Assembly: GCF_004210215.2 (NCBI RefSeq)
Contig: NZ_CP067394.1
Location: 3,472,001 to 3,536,000 of the forward strand
Reading direction: 5' to 3'
DNA from: Cryobacterium sp. SO1
GTDB lineage: Bacteria > Actinomycetota > Actinomycetes > Actinomycetales > Microbacteriaceae
Length of the DNA stretch: 64,000 bases
This document shows, piece by piece, positions 17,555 through 28,342 of the stretch (the first letter of the stretch is position 1; every line of letters starts with the position of its first letter). Under the pieces are notes generated by a model that worked only from the letters and a program-made list of their open reading frames with translations, was not told the DNA's origin and searched no databases. The position numbers and the translations under genes were made by a program.

Positions 17555-17832
17555 GGAGTCTCCTGGATGGGTGCGATGAACGGTGTGGCAAACAGGGTGC
17601 AGGGCAGAGCAGAGGCAGGGTGAAGCTCGGGTTTGTGGGCACGCTGAACGTGCGAGTGGGCACGCCACGAACCGCGCGGGGCGGGCGTGGTGCACGAACG
17701 TTGCAGGTTGGCCAGAGTGCTTGGGGGGCAGCCTAGCGACCGTCTATGTCCGGTTGGTTACGCGACGGGGAACATGCTCAGATGAGCAGAAAAACGCCGA
17801 GCGGGCCCACATCTGAGCGGGCCGGCATCGAA

Positions 17833-18345
17833 TCAGGCCAGGCGCTTGAGCATCCGCGTGTTGCCGAGGGTGTTCGGCTTGACGCGGGCGAGGTCCAGGA
17901 ACTCCGCGACACCCTCGTCGGGCGAGCGCACCAGTTCCGCGTACACGGCCGGGTCGACAGTTTCGGTGCCCATGTCGACGAAGCCGTTCCTGGTGAAGAA
18001 TTCCACCTCGAAGGTCAGACAGAACAGGCGGCTGAGGCCCAGTTCCCTGGCGTCGGCTTCCAGACGACCGATGAGCGCATGCCCGACGCCCTTGCCGACC
18101 CAGTCCTCCGACACGGCCAGAGTGCGCACCTCGCCGAGATCCTCCCACATCACGTGCAGGGCGCCGCAGCCGACGAGGTTCCCGTCCAGGTCCTCGACCA
18201 CCCGGAATTCCTGCACGGCCTCGTAGAAGACCACGCGGTCCTTACCGAGCAGGATGCGTTGTTGCACGAGGGGCTCGACGAGGGCCTGGATGAGCGGCAC
18301 GTCGCGGGTCCGAGCCCGGCGCACGATGAGCTCCTGGTGTGTCAC
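17833..18345 (-). CDS. GNAT N-acetyltransferase, ArgA-like (N-acetylglutamate synthase type)
   Basis: This 170-aa single-domain GNAT closely follows the short actinobacterial ArgA (Rv2747-like) pattern. It has VGCGALHVMWEDLGEVRTLAV (about 58-78), the acetyl-CoA loop WVGKGVGHALI (about 82-92), LTFEVEFFTRNGF, and the C-terminal GVAEFLDLARVKPNTLGNTRM. The family acetylates glutamate at the first step of arginine synthesis. GTG start with GGAGAG upstream. It lies between clpC and the nuclease gene on the same strand. The exact substrate is inferred from family resemblance. Confidence 0.85.
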   Translation of the reverse strand: MTHQELIVRRARTRDVPLIQALVEPLVQQRILLGKDRVVFYEAVQEFRVVEDLDGNLVGCGALHVMWEDLGEVRTLAVSEDWVGKGVGHALIGRLEADARELGLSRLFCLTFEVEFFTRNGFVDMGTETVDPAVYAELVRSPDEGVAEFLDLARVKPNTLGNTRMLKRLA

Positions 18346-18417
18346 GTCCGCTCGCTCTCCTGGCCGCTCGCTGCGGCCGATTCAGTTCTGCCCAAAGCCC
18401 AATTCTATGGGCGAGAC

Positions 18418-18454
18418 GACGAACGGCCCGGCGGATGTCCGCCGGGCCGTTCGT
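18418..18454. terminator. Strong hairpin after clpC
   Basis: A near-perfect 17-bp stem (centre GGCCCGGCGGA/TCCGCCGGGCC) with a 2-3 base loop lies between clpC and the GNAT gene. It lacks a long U-run, so it may stabilise the 3' end or act as an inefficient terminator. Confidence 0.7.
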
Positions 18455-18469
18455 GTGGTGCTCCCTTGC

Positions 18470-20995
18470 TTAGTCGCTGGTGATGGCCAGATCGGGCGTG
18501 CCCGGTCCGGTTCCCACCGCGGCGGCGGCGTTGATGCCCACCGAGACGGACTCGTTGCGGTTCGTCGTGGTGAACACGTACTCCCCGTCGACGAAGTCCA
18601 CGTGCACGTGGTCTCCGGCGTTCAGCTCGCCGTGCAGGATCTTCTCGCTCAGACGGTCCTCCACCTCACGCTGGATCGCACGACGCAGCGGCCGGGCGCC
18701 GAGTGCGGGGTCGAAGCCCACCTCGATGAGGTGTTCCTTCACCGCCAGGGTCAGGTCGATGGTCATGTCGCGGTCGAGCAGCCGGTCGCCCAGGCGCTTG
18801 ATGAACAGGTCAACGATCTGCAGCAGCTCCGGCTTGGACAGTTGCGGGAAGACGATAATCTCGTCGACGCGGTTGAGGAACTCGGGCTTGAAGTGCTTCT
18901 TCAGTTCCTCGTTCACCTTTCCGCGCATCCTGTCGTAGCTGGTGGCGGTGTCGCCCTCGAGCTGGAACCCGACGGGCGAGCCGCTGATGTCCCTGGTACC
19001 GAGGTTGGTCGTCATGATGATGACGGTGTTCTTGAAGTCGATCACGCGACCCTGGCCATCGGTCAACCGGCCCTCTTCCAGAATCTGGAGGAGCGAGTTG
19101 AAGATGTCGGGGTGGGCTTTCTCGATCTCGTCGAACAGCACCACGGAGAACGGCTTACGACGCACCTTCTCGGTGAGCTGGCCGCCCTCTTCGAAGCCGA
19201 CGAACCCGGGAGGAGCACCGAACAGCCGCGAGACCGTGTGCTTCTCGCCGTACTCACTCATGTCGAGCGAGATCATGGCGGCCTCGTCGTCGAAGAGGAA
19301 CTCGGCGAGCGCCTTGGCCAGCTCGGTCTTGCCGACACCGGTGGGGCCGGCGAAGATGAACGAACCGCTCGGACGCTTCGGGTCCTTCAGCCCCGCACGG
19401 GTGCGACGGATGGTCTTGGCGAGCGCCGAGATGGCCTCTTCCTGACCGATGACGCGCTGGTGCAGTGCCTTCTCCATGAAGACGAGGCGCGAGGACTCCT
19501 CCTCGGTGAGCTTGAACACGGGGATGCCGGTGGCCTGGGCCAGGACCTCGGCGATCAGGCCCTCGTCGACCACGGCGGTGGTCTTGACGTCGCCGGACTT
19601 CCACTTCTTCTCCAGGCGCAGACGCTCGCCGAGCAGGTTCTTCTCCTCGTCGCGGAGGCCGGCTGCCTTCTCGAAGTCCTGGTCCTCGATCGCCGTCTCC
19701 TTGGCGGCGCGCACCACGGCGATCTTCTCGTCGAATTCGCGCAGCTCCGGCGGGCTGGACAGGATCGAGAGGCGCAGGCGTGCGCCGGCCTCGTCGATCA
19801 GGTCGATGGCCTTGTCGGGCAGGAACCGGTCGGAGACGTAGCGGTCGGCGAGGTTGGCCGCGGCCACGAGGGCGCCATCGGTGATGGACACCTTGTGGTG
19901 CGCCTCGTACCGGTCGCGCAGACCCTTGAGAATGTTGATCGTGTGGGGCAGCGACGGCTCGGCGACCTGGATCGGCTGGAAGCGGCGCTCGAGAGCGGCG
20001 TCCTTCTCGAAGTGCTTGCGGTATTCGTCGATCGTGGTCGCACCGATCGTCTGCAGTTCGCCGCGGGCGAGCAGGGGCTTCAGGATCGAGGCCGCGTCGA
20101 TGGCGCCCTCGGCGGCACCGGCTCCGACGAGGGTGTGGATCTCGTCGATGAACACGATGATGTCGCCGCGGGTGCGGATCTCCTTGGTGACCTTCTTCAG
20201 GCGTTCCTCGAAGTCACCGCGGTAGCGGCTGCCGGCGATCAGCGAGCCGAGGTCGAGCGAGTAGAGCTGCTTGTCCTTCAGCGTCTCGGGAACATCGCCC
20301 TTGACAATCGCCTGGGCGAGGCCCTCGACGACGGCCGTCTTGCCGACGCCGGGTTCACCGATCAGCACGGGGTTGTTCTTCGAACGGCGGGAGAGGATCT
20401 GCATGACCCGCTCGATCTCCTTCTCGCGCCCGATCACCGGGTCGAGTTTGTTGTCGCGCGCCGCCTGGGTGAGGTTGCGCCCGAACTGGTCCAGAATCTG
20501 GCTGCCCGCCGGGTTGGCTGCGGTCTCGTTCGCGCCCACCTGCACCTGCTCCTTTCCTTGGTAGCCGGAAAGGAGCTGGATGACCTGCTGGCGCACCCGG
20601 TTGAGGTCGGCGCCGAGCTTGACCAGCACCTGGGCGGCAACGCCCTCGCCCTCGCGGATGAGCCCGAGCAGGATGTGCTCGGTTCCGATGTAATTGTGGC
20701 CCAACTGCAACGCTTCGCGAAGGCTCAGTTCGAGGACCTTCTTGGCGCGCGGCGTGAACGGGATGTGCCCGGTCGGCTGCTGCTGCCCCTGGCCGATGAT
20801 GTCCTGCACCTGTTCGCGCACGGCATCCAGCGAGATGCCGAGGCTCTCCAGGGCCTTGGCGGCCACGCCTTCACCCTCGTGGATGAGCCCGAGCAGAATG
20901 TGCTCGGTTCCGATGTAGTTGTGGTTGAGCATCTTGGCCTCTTCCTGGGCCAGGACGACGACACGACGAGCTCGGTCGGTAAATCTCTCAAACAT
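18470..20995 (-). CDS. clpC: ATP-dependent Clp protease ATP-binding subunit ClpC
   Basis: This 841-aa AAA+ unfoldase feeds substrates to ClpP. It has two Clp N-repeats (about 1-145, starting [20 protein letters not shown]). The first AAA module has Walker [14 protein letters not shown] at about 215. A UVR-like middle segment ([15 protein letters not shown], about 430) follows, and the second module has [14 protein letters not shown] at about 550. A C-terminal D2-small domain completes it. Start ATG with AAGGGAG upstream. The leader (20996-21303) is shared with the divergent DUF2975 gene. Length and order are normal for actinobacterial ClpC1. Confidence 0.97.
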   Translation of the reverse strand: MFERFTDRARRVVVLAQEEAKMLNHNYIGTEHILLGLIHEGEGVAAKALESLGISLDAVREQVQDIIGQGQQQPTGHIPFTPRAKKVLELSLREALQLGHNYIGTEHILLGLIREGEGVAAQVLVKLGADLNRVRQQVIQLLSGYQGKEQVQVGANETAANPAGSQILDQFGRNLTQAARDNKLDPVIGREKEIERVMQILSRRSKNNPVLIGEPGVGKTAVVEGLAQAIVKGDVPETLKDKQLYSLDLGSLIAGSRYRGDFEERLKKVTKEIRTRGDIIVFIDEIHTLVGAGAAEGAIDAASILKPLLARGELQTIGATTIDEYRKHFEKDAALERRFQPIQVAEPSLPHTINILKGLRDRYEAHHKVSITDGALVAAANLADRYVSDRFLPDKAIDLIDEAGARLRLSILSSPPELREFDEKIAVVRAAKETAIEDQDFEKAAGLRDEEKNLLGERLRLEKKWKSGDVKTTAVVDEGLIAEVLAQATGIPVFKLTEEESSRLVFMEKALHQRVIGQEEAISALAKTIRRTRAGLKDPKRPSGSFIFAGPTGVGKTELAKALAEFLFDDEAAMISLDMSEYGEKHTVSRLFGAPPGFVGFEEGGQLTEKVRRKPFSVVLFDEIEKAHPDIFNSLLQILEEGRLTDGQGRVIDFKNTVIIMTTNLGTRDISGSPVGFQLEGDTATSYDRMRGKVNEELKKHFKPEFLNRVDEIIVFPQLSKPELLQIVDLFIKRLGDRLLDRDMTIDLTLAVKEHLIEVGFDPALGARPLRRAIQREVEDRLSEKILHGELNAGDHVHVDFVDGEYVFTTTNRNESVSVGINAAAAVGTGPGTPDLAITSD

Positions 20996-21303
20996 ATGAA
21001 CACTCCCTTGGCGCCAGGGCGGTTATGGCACCGATACAAAGAGAGTAACCAGCGCAAGCCCGGATGCGTGCCTCTGTTCGCCGTGGGCGTGACGGATGTG
21101 ACCCGCAAGGTCTCCGGCATCGCCCGCCGCGCCCCGGGCGCCCGGGGTGTTTCCCCCGACCTGCCCCCAATCGGACGAGTTGCCCCCGCGTAGCGGGGCA
21201 TTTCGACCGCACCGGGGCAACTCGACGGGCACCCTTGCGTGCCGCAACGATAATCGATATGTTCTGACCCTGTCCACATATCGATAATCGTTAGGAGAAG
21301 CTG
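20996..21303. other. Divergent promoter region between clpC and the DUF2975 gene
   Basis: This 308-bp spacer contains the clpC leader and, at its right end, the inverted repeat described separately. I see no small ORF or RNA element that I can support. ClgR control of clpC is common in actinobacteria, but I could not identify a clear ClgR box. Confidence 0.5.
21246..21292. promoter_or_regulatory. Operator-like inverted repeat upstream of the DUF2975/XRE pair
   Basis: Arms AACGATAATCGATATGT (21246-21262) and ACATATCGATAATCGTT (21276-21292) are inverted repeats with one mismatch across 17 bp, separated by 13 bp. Each arm also contains the near-palindrome ATCGAT. The position, 11 bp before the start codon and overlapping the expected promoter, suits autoregulation by the XRE protein encoded downstream. 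Confidence 0.7.
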
Positions 21304-21951
21304 ATGGCGAAGACCACCCTCGCCGACAAGGCGCACCGTACGGCCCGGTTGGAACGACGGCTCGGCCGGGTTCTCACCTGGCTGATTCTCGGCGGCGCCC
21401 TGATCTGGGGCCTCCTGGGGACCGGCATCGGAGCCGCCATCCTGATCGGGCAGCTCCTGCAGGACCGGTTCGTCGTCACGCTGTTCGCGGATGCGCCCCT
21501 GCCGCCGTCCGCGTCCGCCGGCACCGCGCAGATCACCGGCGGCACGTTCGATTCGGCCGGGATCACTGTCACCGGCCTCAGCGCCCTGCCCCGCTTCCTG
21601 CTCACCCTGGAGGGCTCCACAACAGTCGCCACGACCCTGCTGGTCTCGGCGACCGTGGCCTACTTCTGCTGGAGCGTGCTGCGACGCCGTCCCTTCAACC
21701 GCCCGGTGTTCTGGCTCGTTGCCCTGGTGGGCTACGCGCTGCTCCTGGGCACGGTGCTTGGGCAGGGCTTTGGCGGGCTCGGCCGGATGATCGCCGCCGC
21801 CGAGCTGAACGGAGACGCCCCCGAGGGCTTCTGGCCGCTGGCCACTCTCGTGGACCTCGCACCCGCTGGGACCGGACTCGTGCTCCTCGTCGCCGCCGCC
21901 GCGATCTCCCTCGGCCAGCGCCTGCAGCGTGAGACCGACGGACTCGTCTAG
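21304..21951 (+). CDS. DUF2975-type membrane protein
   Basis: This 215-aa integral membrane protein has four hydrophobic segments (about 24-50, 99-119, 132-155, 186-205). Two extracytoplasmic loops include the stretch ALPRFLLTLEG. DUF2975 proteins usually precede a small XRE regulator, exactly as here. Shine-Dalgarno AGGAG lies 7 bases before the ATG. The stop overlaps the next start by one base (TAGTG). The function of the family is unknown; the paired regulator suggests a sensor or regulatory role. Confidence 0.8.
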   Translation: MAKTTLADKAHRTARLERRLGRVLTWLILGGALIWGLLGTGIGAAILIGQLLQDRFVVTLFADAPLPPSASAGTAQITGGTFDSAGITVTGLSALPRFLLTLEGSTTVATTLLVSATVAYFCWSVLRRRPFNRPVFWLVALVGYALLLGTVLGQGFGGLGRMIAAAELNGDAPEGFWPLATLVDLAPAGTGLVLLVAAAAISLGQRLQRETDGLV

Positions 21952-22178
21952 TGGTTGCCGCCGATGACGAGGCCACAGGCATCCACTGCAGGCTCGACGA
22001 GTTGCTCATCGAACGGGGAATGACGCTCATCGGGCTGAGCGAGCTGGTCGGGATCAGTGTGGTGAACCTATCGGTGCTCAAGAACGACCGGGCCAGGGCC
22101 ATCCGGTATTCGACCCTTGCCGCGGTGTGCGTCGCCCTGGACTGCGAGGTCGGCGACCTGCTCGTGCGCGCCGACTAG
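21951..22178 (+). CDS. Small XRE-family transcriptional regulator (YozG-like)
   Basis: This 75-aa protein is a Cro/CI helix-turn-helix. RLDELLIERGMTLIGLSELVGISVVNLSVLKNDRAR forms helices 1-3, and LAAVCVALDCEVGDLLV is the usual C-terminal helix of the YozG-like group. GTG start overlaps the DUF2975 stop, so the two are translated together. It probably binds the inverted repeat at 21246-21292. Confidence 0.85.
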   Translation: MVAADDEATGIHCRLDELLIERGMTLIGLSELVGISVVNLSVLKNDRARAIRYSTLAAVCVALDCEVGDLLVRAD

Positions 22179-22185
22179 CGATTCT

Positions 22186-22199
22186 CCCCCTTGCGGGGG
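22186..22199. promoter_or_regulatory. CCCCC-N4-GGGGG inverted repeat upstream of the membrane protein gene
   Basis: A perfect CCCCC-TTGC-GGGGG motif is followed about 15 bp later by a TACTGT that could serve as a -10 element. The same motif recurs at four intergenic sites in the exopolysaccharide region. It lies just after the XRE stop and could also act as a short hairpin. Confidence 0.45.
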
Positions 22200-22279
22200 G
22201 TCCTGATGGCGCAAATACTGTCAGCATTCGGCTCCACGATTTCGCGACCTGAGAACAGCAGGCGAAAGGCGGCGGCACC

Positions 22280-23818
22280 ATGGACGGCACTCCGAACCCG
22301 GCCGGAACCCGCAGGGTGGGCCCGAACGGATCCAGCACCCCCGATCCCGCCGATGAAATCGCCCGGCTCTCCGCCGAGAACGCCCGGCTGCGCGGGCAGC
22401 TCGGGCCGGCCGCTGAGCACCGGGCGGCAGCCAGGTGGCGGGCGTTCTTCGCGGCGCTGCTGATCACCATCGGGGTGATCCTGGCCCCGGTGAGCGTGGT
22501 GGCGTACTGGACGAAGGGTTACATCAACGACACCGACAGGTTCGTTGCTTCGCTCGCCCCGCTCGCGGACGACCCGGCCGTGCAGGCCTACCTGGTGGAC
22601 GAGATCGTCACCGTGGTCAATGACAGCATCGACATCGACGGCATCACCAAAGACCTCTTCGCCGGGCTGTCGAACCTCGACCTCCCACCGGCCGCCAAGG
22701 ATGCCCTGACGTTGCTCGAACAACCGGCCGTTCAGGGCGTGCAGGGCCTGATCCGGTCGGCCGCCACGAACATCGTCGCCTCGGATGCATTCGCCCAGCT
22801 CTGGGAACAGGCGCTGCGGACCAGTCAGACCCAGGTCATCGCGGCGCTGGAGGGCGACACCACCTCGGCGCTGGTGATCAGCGACACCGGGGACATCGGC
22901 ATCCAGCTTGGACCGATCATCGCGGAGGTCAAGAAGGAACTCGTCGACCGGGGCTTCTCGCTGGCGCAGAACATCCCCGAGGTCAATCGCACCATCGTGG
23001 TGGCCCAGTCCGACTCCCTCGTGCAGGCGCGCACCGGCTACCAGTTGCTGAACGTGCTCGGCTTCGTACTGCCGTTGGTGAGCCTGGGGCTGATCGTGCT
23101 CGGCGTGCTGGTGGCCAAACGGCGCTCGCGCACCATGATCTGGGCCGGGCTCACCCTGGCCTTGTCGATGGCCCTGCTCGCCGCTGGGATCGCGGTGGGC
23201 CGGATACTGTTCGTCAGTGCCGTCTCGCCGACCTACCTGCCCAGCAATGTTGCCCAGGCGCTCTATGACGCCGTGGTGCCGTTCATCAACGCCACCGCCC
23301 TGTCGGTGGGGCTGGTCGGCTTCACGGTGGCCGTGGTGGCGTACCTGGCCGGACCGTTCCGCGGTGGGGCGATCGTGCGGCGGGGCACCATCGGCACGGC
23401 CGCCCGGATCCGGGCTACGGCAGCGGACGCCGGGATCACGACGGGCGGCTTCGGCGACTTCCTCTACCACTATCGGCGTCTGGCGCACGTGCTGATCGGG
23501 TTGGCCGCCGCCGCCGTCGCCATCTTCTGGCGGCCGCTCACCCCACCGGTGATCATCTGGACAGCGGTGCTGGCGCTGGTGGCCGTGTTACTGGTCGAAC
23601 TGCTGCAGCGTCCGCCGGTCAGCCCGGGCGCGCGCCCGGCATCCGGCACCCCTCCCGGCGGCGGTCCCGCACCGCAGGAGCCGTCGGCCGGCCCGGCCGG
23701 CGACACCCGCAATCAGCCCACCCTGCCGCTGCCGCTCGGAGACCCGGACGACCTGCCCGGCCAGACCGGCCCCACAGAACCCCTCGAACCGATCCGCACG
23801 ACGGGTCGTCCGGATTAG
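22280..23818 (+). CDS. Integral membrane protein of unknown function
   Basis: This 512-aa protein has a short coiled segment at the N-terminus (DEIARLSAENARLRGQLG). A membrane segment lies at about 54-75, followed by a roughly 190-residue extracytoplasmic domain (YINDTDRFVASLAPLADDPAVQAYLVDEI...). Then come a cluster of membrane segments (about 253-360), a further pair (about 403-440) and a Pro/Gly-rich C-terminal tail. This layout is common in actinobacterial membrane proteins without assigned function. The ATG at 22280 is preceded by GGCGG. It ends 9 bases before the pirin gene start, suggesting co-transcription. Confidence 0.85.
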   Translation: MDGTPNPAGTRRVGPNGSSTPDPADEIARLSAENARLRGQLGPAAEHRAAARWRAFFAALLITIGVILAPVSVVAYWTKGYINDTDRFVASLAPLADDPAVQAYLVDEIVTVVNDSIDIDGITKDLFAGLSNLDLPPAAKDALTLLEQPAVQGVQGLIRSAATNIVASDAFAQLWEQALRTSQTQVIAALEGDTTSALVISDTGDIGIQLGPIIAEVKKELVDRGFSLAQNIPEVNRTIVVAQSDSLVQARTGYQLLNVLGFVLPLVSLGLIVLGVLVAKRRSRTMIWAGLTLALSMALLAAGIAVGRILFVSAVSPTYLPSNVAQALYDAVVPFINATALSVGLVGFTVAVVAYLAGPFRGGAIVRRGTIGTAARIRATAADAGITTGGFGDFLYHYRRLAHVLIGLAAAAVAIFWRPLTPPVIIWTAVLALVAVLLVELLQRPPVSPGARPASGTPPGGGPAPQEPSAGPAGDTRNQPTLPLPLGDPDDLPGQTGPTEPLEPIRTTGRPD

Positions 23819-23827
23819 GCTCGCAGT

Positions 23828-24808
23828 GTGAGCAACCAGGAAACCGAACCGGCCGAGATCGTCTGCGATACACCGGCCGTTGCGGGGGTCGACCCCGTCG
23901 TCCTCCTGCAGCCCCGGGATGTGCCCCTGGGCGGTCCGCGAGCGATGGGCGTGCGCCGCACACTCCCCCAGCGTGAGCGCAGCCTGATCGGCGCCTGGTG
24001 CTTCGTTGACCACTACGGCCCCGACGACGTCTCGGTGACCGGCGGGATGGTGGTGCCGCCGCATCCGCACACCGGGTTGCAGACGGCGAGTTGGCTGTTC
24101 GCCGGCGAGGTGGAGCACCGAGACAGCGTCGGCAGCGTCGCCCTGGTGCGCCCAGGCGAACTGAACCTGATGACCGCCGGCGCCGGCATCAGTCACTCCG
24201 AGGTGTCCACCCCCAATACCACCGCGCTGCACGGGGTGCAGCTGTGGATTGCGCTGCCCGAGCTCACCCGGCATCAGAAACCGCATTTCGAGAACCACGT
24301 CATCGCACCGATCGTGCGCAACGGGGTCACCTTGCACGTGTTCCTGGGCAAACTGGCCGGACTCACCGCGGCCGCCACCGGGGACACCCCACTGGTGGGC
24401 GCACAGATCGACCTGCCGGCCGGGTCGTCGATCGACCTCGAGGTCGAGGGTTGCTTCGAGCACGGCGTCCTCGTCGACACCGGCACCGTGCGGTTCGCCG
24501 GCACGACGGTGCAGCAGAACCAGCTGGGCTTTGTGCAGGCGGGCCGCTCAGGCATCCATTTGGAAAACAGCGGCGACGGCCCGGCCCGGGTGGTGCTGCT
24601 GGGCGGTGAGCCGCTCGGCGAGCAGATCGTGATGTGGTGGAACTTTATCGGCCGCGGCCACGAGGAGATCACCGCCTGGCGGGCCCAGTGGCAGCTCGAG
24701 GTCATCGACGAGGCGGATCCGGCGGGCCGATTCGGCCAGGTGGCGTACCACGGCAGAGCGCTGCCTGCACCGACGCTGCCGACCGTGAGGCTCAAACCGC
24801 GCAGCTGA
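23828..24808 (+). CDS. Pirin family protein
   Basis: This 326-aa bicupin has the pirin hallmarks: PPHPHTGLQTASWLF with metal-binding histidines (about 78-92), then MTAGAGISHSE (about 116-126) and a C-terminal cupin half (GRGHEEITAWRAQW). Pirins bind iron and some act as quercetinases or transcription cofactors; which applies here cannot be told. GTG start. The protein is about 30 residues longer at the N-terminus than minimal pirins. Confidence 0.9.
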   Translation: MSNQETEPAEIVCDTPAVAGVDPVVLLQPRDVPLGGPRAMGVRRTLPQRERSLIGAWCFVDHYGPDDVSVTGGMVVPPHPHTGLQTASWLFAGEVEHRDSVGSVALVRPGELNLMTAGAGISHSEVSTPNTTALHGVQLWIALPELTRHQKPHFENHVIAPIVRNGVTLHVFLGKLAGLTAAATGDTPLVGAQIDLPAGSSIDLEVEGCFEHGVLVDTGTVRFAGTTVQQNQLGFVQAGRSGIHLENSGDGPARVVLLGGEPLGEQIVMWWNFIGRGHEEITAWRAQWQLEVIDEADPAGRFGQVAYHGRALPAPTLPTVRLKPRS

Positions 24809-24837
24809 CCGGTCGCCGCTGCACCCGGCGACCGGTC
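24807..24837. terminator. Hairpin between convergent pirin and cardiolipin synthase genes
   Basis: A perfect 11-bp stem (GACCGGTCGCC/GGCGACCGGTC) with a 9-base loop sits between two convergent genes, so it can serve both. There is no T-run. Confidence 0.7.
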
Positions 24838-24841
24838 GCCC

Positions 24842-26305
24842 CTATTGCACGGCCGAGGTCAGCCTGGCCAGGTTGTCGAGGATCGTGGAGCGCAACGGCT
24901 GCCGCATCCACTCCTCGAGGGTGAGTTCACGGCTGTCGGCCCGGTAGCCGTCCTCCACGGCCCGCAGCGCCTCTACGAACGAAGCTCCGCGCACCATCAG
25001 CGACACCTCGAAGTTGAGACTGAATGAGCGCATGTCCATGTTGCTTGAGCCGATCACGGCGACGTCGTCGTCAATGGTGAAGTGCTTGGCGTGCAGAACG
25101 TACGGCGCTTTGTACATGTAGATCTTCACGCCGGCGCGGAGCAGCTCCTCGTAGTACGAACGCTGGGCGTGGTAGACCAGAGCCTGGTCGCCGATCTCGG
25201 AGACGAACAGTTCCACGTGCAGTCCGCGTTGTACCGCCGTTGTGATCGCGTACATGATCGACTCGTCCGGCACGAAGTACGGGCTGGTGATCACGATGCG
25301 TTCCTGCGCGTAGTAGAGCAGCGCCAGGAACAGGCGCAGGTTGTTCTCGCCCTTGAAGCCGGGTCCGCTGGGCACGACCTGGCAGTCGAGGGCATCGGAG
25401 ATCTGCTCCGGATGCACAGGTTCGATGTCGCGGGTGAGCAGCTCGTTGGTCTCGCTGTACCAGTCGGTGATGAAGATCGCGTTCAGGCCCGACACGATGG
25501 GCCCTTCCAGGCGCACCATCAGGTCTTTCCACTTGAGGCCGCGGCGGATGTTGCGCTTCATGTTGTAGGTGCGGTCGATCACGTTCTGCGAGCCCATGAA
25601 GCCCACCCGGCCGTCGACGATGACGAGCTTGCGATGGTTGCGCAGGTCCGGCCGCTGCCACTGGCCCTTGAACGGCTGCAGGGGCAACATCAGCTGCCAC
25701 TGCACGCCGGAGGCGGTCAGCCGGCGTTTGGTCTCCTTGAAGCCGGGCTTCCGCATTGACTGGATGTGGTCCATGAGCACCCGCACCGTGACGCCGCGCT
25801 TGACGGCGTTCTCCAGAGCATCGAAAAACGGCGCGGTGGTGTGGTCCAGCGAGATGATGTAGAACTCGACGTGCACGTACTTGGTGGCCCTGTCGATGTC
25901 GGCGGCCATCGCGGCGAGGGTCTCCTCGTAGTCGCCGTGCAGCCGGGCGCGGTTGTCGCCCACCAGGGGCATCGAGCCCAGGTTGCGGTTGAGCTGCACA
26001 ACGGATTCGAGCCAGCCTGGCCACGGATGTTCGCGGGTGACCCGCTCCATTCCGGCGGTGCTGTCCAGGATGAACTGGTTGATCTCCGCCTGCATCTCGA
26101 CGCGGCGCTTCGGCAGGGTGCGGAAGCCGATCAGCAGGAACAAGAGCGCGCCGAAGTACGGGATCAGGAAGATCGCCAGCAGCCAGGCCATCCCGGACGT
26201 GGGCCGGCGGTTGCGGGGAACCACGATGATGGCCACCACGCGGATGGCGAAGTCCACCAGGAACGCCACCACCAGGAAGATGGTGGACAGGTCGATGCCG
26301 AACAC
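24842..26305 (-). CDS. cls: Cardiolipin synthase (phospholipase D family)
   Basis: This 487-aa membrane enzyme condenses phosphatidylglycerol units into cardiolipin. Two N-terminal membrane segments (about 5-25 and 38-62) precede two PLD catalytic motifs: NHRKLVIVDGRVGFMGSQN (about 225) and LHAKHFTIDDDVAVIGSSNMD (about 405), each with the HxK(x4)D core. Length is normal for ClsA-type enzymes. It is followed after 3 bp upstream by a 60-aa membrane protein in the same operon. Confidence 0.95.
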   Translation of the reverse strand: MFGIDLSTIFLVVAFLVDFAIRVVAIIVVPRNRRPTSGMAWLLAIFLIPYFGALLFLLIGFRTLPKRRVEMQAEINQFILDSTAGMERVTREHPWPGWLESVVQLNRNLGSMPLVGDNRARLHGDYEETLAAMAADIDRATKYVHVEFYIISLDHTTAPFFDALENAVKRGVTVRVLMDHIQSMRKPGFKETKRRLTASGVQWQLMLPLQPFKGQWQRPDLRNHRKLVIVDGRVGFMGSQNVIDRTYNMKRNIRRGLKWKDLMVRLEGPIVSGLNAIFITDWYSETNELLTRDIEPVHPEQISDALDCQVVPSGPGFKGENNLRLFLALLYYAQERIVITSPYFVPDESIMYAITTAVQRGLHVELFVSEIGDQALVYHAQRSYYEELLRAGVKIYMYKAPYVLHAKHFTIDDDVAVIGSSNMDMRSFSLNFEVSLMVRGASFVEALRAVEDGYRADSRELTLEEWMRQPLRSTILDNLARLTSAVQ

Positions 26306-26307
26306 GG

Positions 26308-26490
26308 TCAGCTAGCCGGTTTGTCGAGGCCGAGTCTGGCCCGTTCCTCCGCTTCGACGCGCGCGTACGCGTTTCGTTCGGACCGGTCGGCGCGGATGAT
26401 GGCGCGCATGATGATCCAGAAGATCACCCCGACCAGAACCGTGGGCGCGAGCGAGAACAAAGCGTTGGCCCAGAAGTCATCCATAGTCAC
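26308..26490 (-). CDS. Small single-pass membrane protein upstream of cardiolipin synthase
   Basis: This 60-aa protein has one membrane helix (ALFSLAPTVLVGVIFWIIMRAII, about 10-32) and a charged cytoplasmic tail with EAEERARLGLDKPAS. Its stop is 2 bases from the cls start, so the two are one transcript. The same arrangement is common in this family; function unknown. Confidence 0.75.
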   Translation of the reverse strand: MTMDDFWANALFSLAPTVLVGVIFWIIMRAIIRADRSERNAYARVEAEERARLGLDKPAS

Positions 26491-26522
26491 CCCAGCCTAC
26501 GCGAACAAGCCGCGCCCCCCTC

Positions 26523-26583
26523 CGCGAGCTGTGACTTAAGCACCAGGATTCGCGGGTTTCGGGTGCTTTTCTCACGGTTCGCG
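26523..26583. repeat. 61-bp palindromic intergenic repeat, copy 1
   Basis: This imperfect hairpin opens with CGCGAGCTGTGACTTAAG and closes with GCTTTTCTCACGGTTCGCG. It matches the 61-bp element at 45625-45685 in length and in both arms, while the loop differs. It lies upstream of the cls operon and downstream of the lysS transcript. Confidence 0.8.
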
Positions 26584-26598
26584 AGGGTGGCCGGGGGG

Positions 26599-26748
26599 TT
26601 ACTTGACGAGAATGCCCCAGATGCCCGAACCCAGCAGGTACAGGCCCACGGCGCCCACCACGACCCAGATCATGATCCGGTTGTTCGACGGACCCTTCTT
26701 GCCGTCGTCGTCCGATTTCAGCTCGTCCTTGGGCAGAAAAGTCATCAT
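26599..26748 (-). CDS. Small single-pass membrane protein downstream of lysS
   Basis: This 49-aa frame begins 4 bases after the lysS stop, with two possible ATGs (26748 and 26745). A charged N-terminus (KDELKSDDDGKK) is followed by one membrane helix (IMIWVVVGAVGLYLLGSGIWGILV). It resembles small membrane proteins often found behind lysS in Microbacteriaceae. No function is known. Confidence 0.65.
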   Translation of the reverse strand: MMTFLPKDELKSDDDGKKGPSNNRIMIWVVVGAVGLYLLGSGIWGILVK

Positions 26749-26752
26749 GCGG

Positions 26753-28285
<1,533 letters not shown>

Positions 28286-28342
28286 GCGGATTCTCCATCG
28301 GTGGGTGTACACGGGCCAAGCCGGTGCCCCGTTGAAATGCGG

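Noticed and set aside
17555..17695. Extended start for the nuclease gene, 47 codons upstream
   Set aside because: The extra residues are Cys/His/Pro-rich and not a signal peptide, while the ATG at 17554 has a good ribosome-binding site and gives a classical signal sequence.
17555..17832. Possible Pho box upstream of the nuclease/nucleotidase gene
   Set aside because: There are GTTCA and CTTCACC words, but their spacing does not form the 11-bp direct repeats of a Pho box.
18254..21193. Plus-strand frame of 979 codons
   Set aside because: It is the antisense shadow of clpC, a common artefact in high-G+C DNA.
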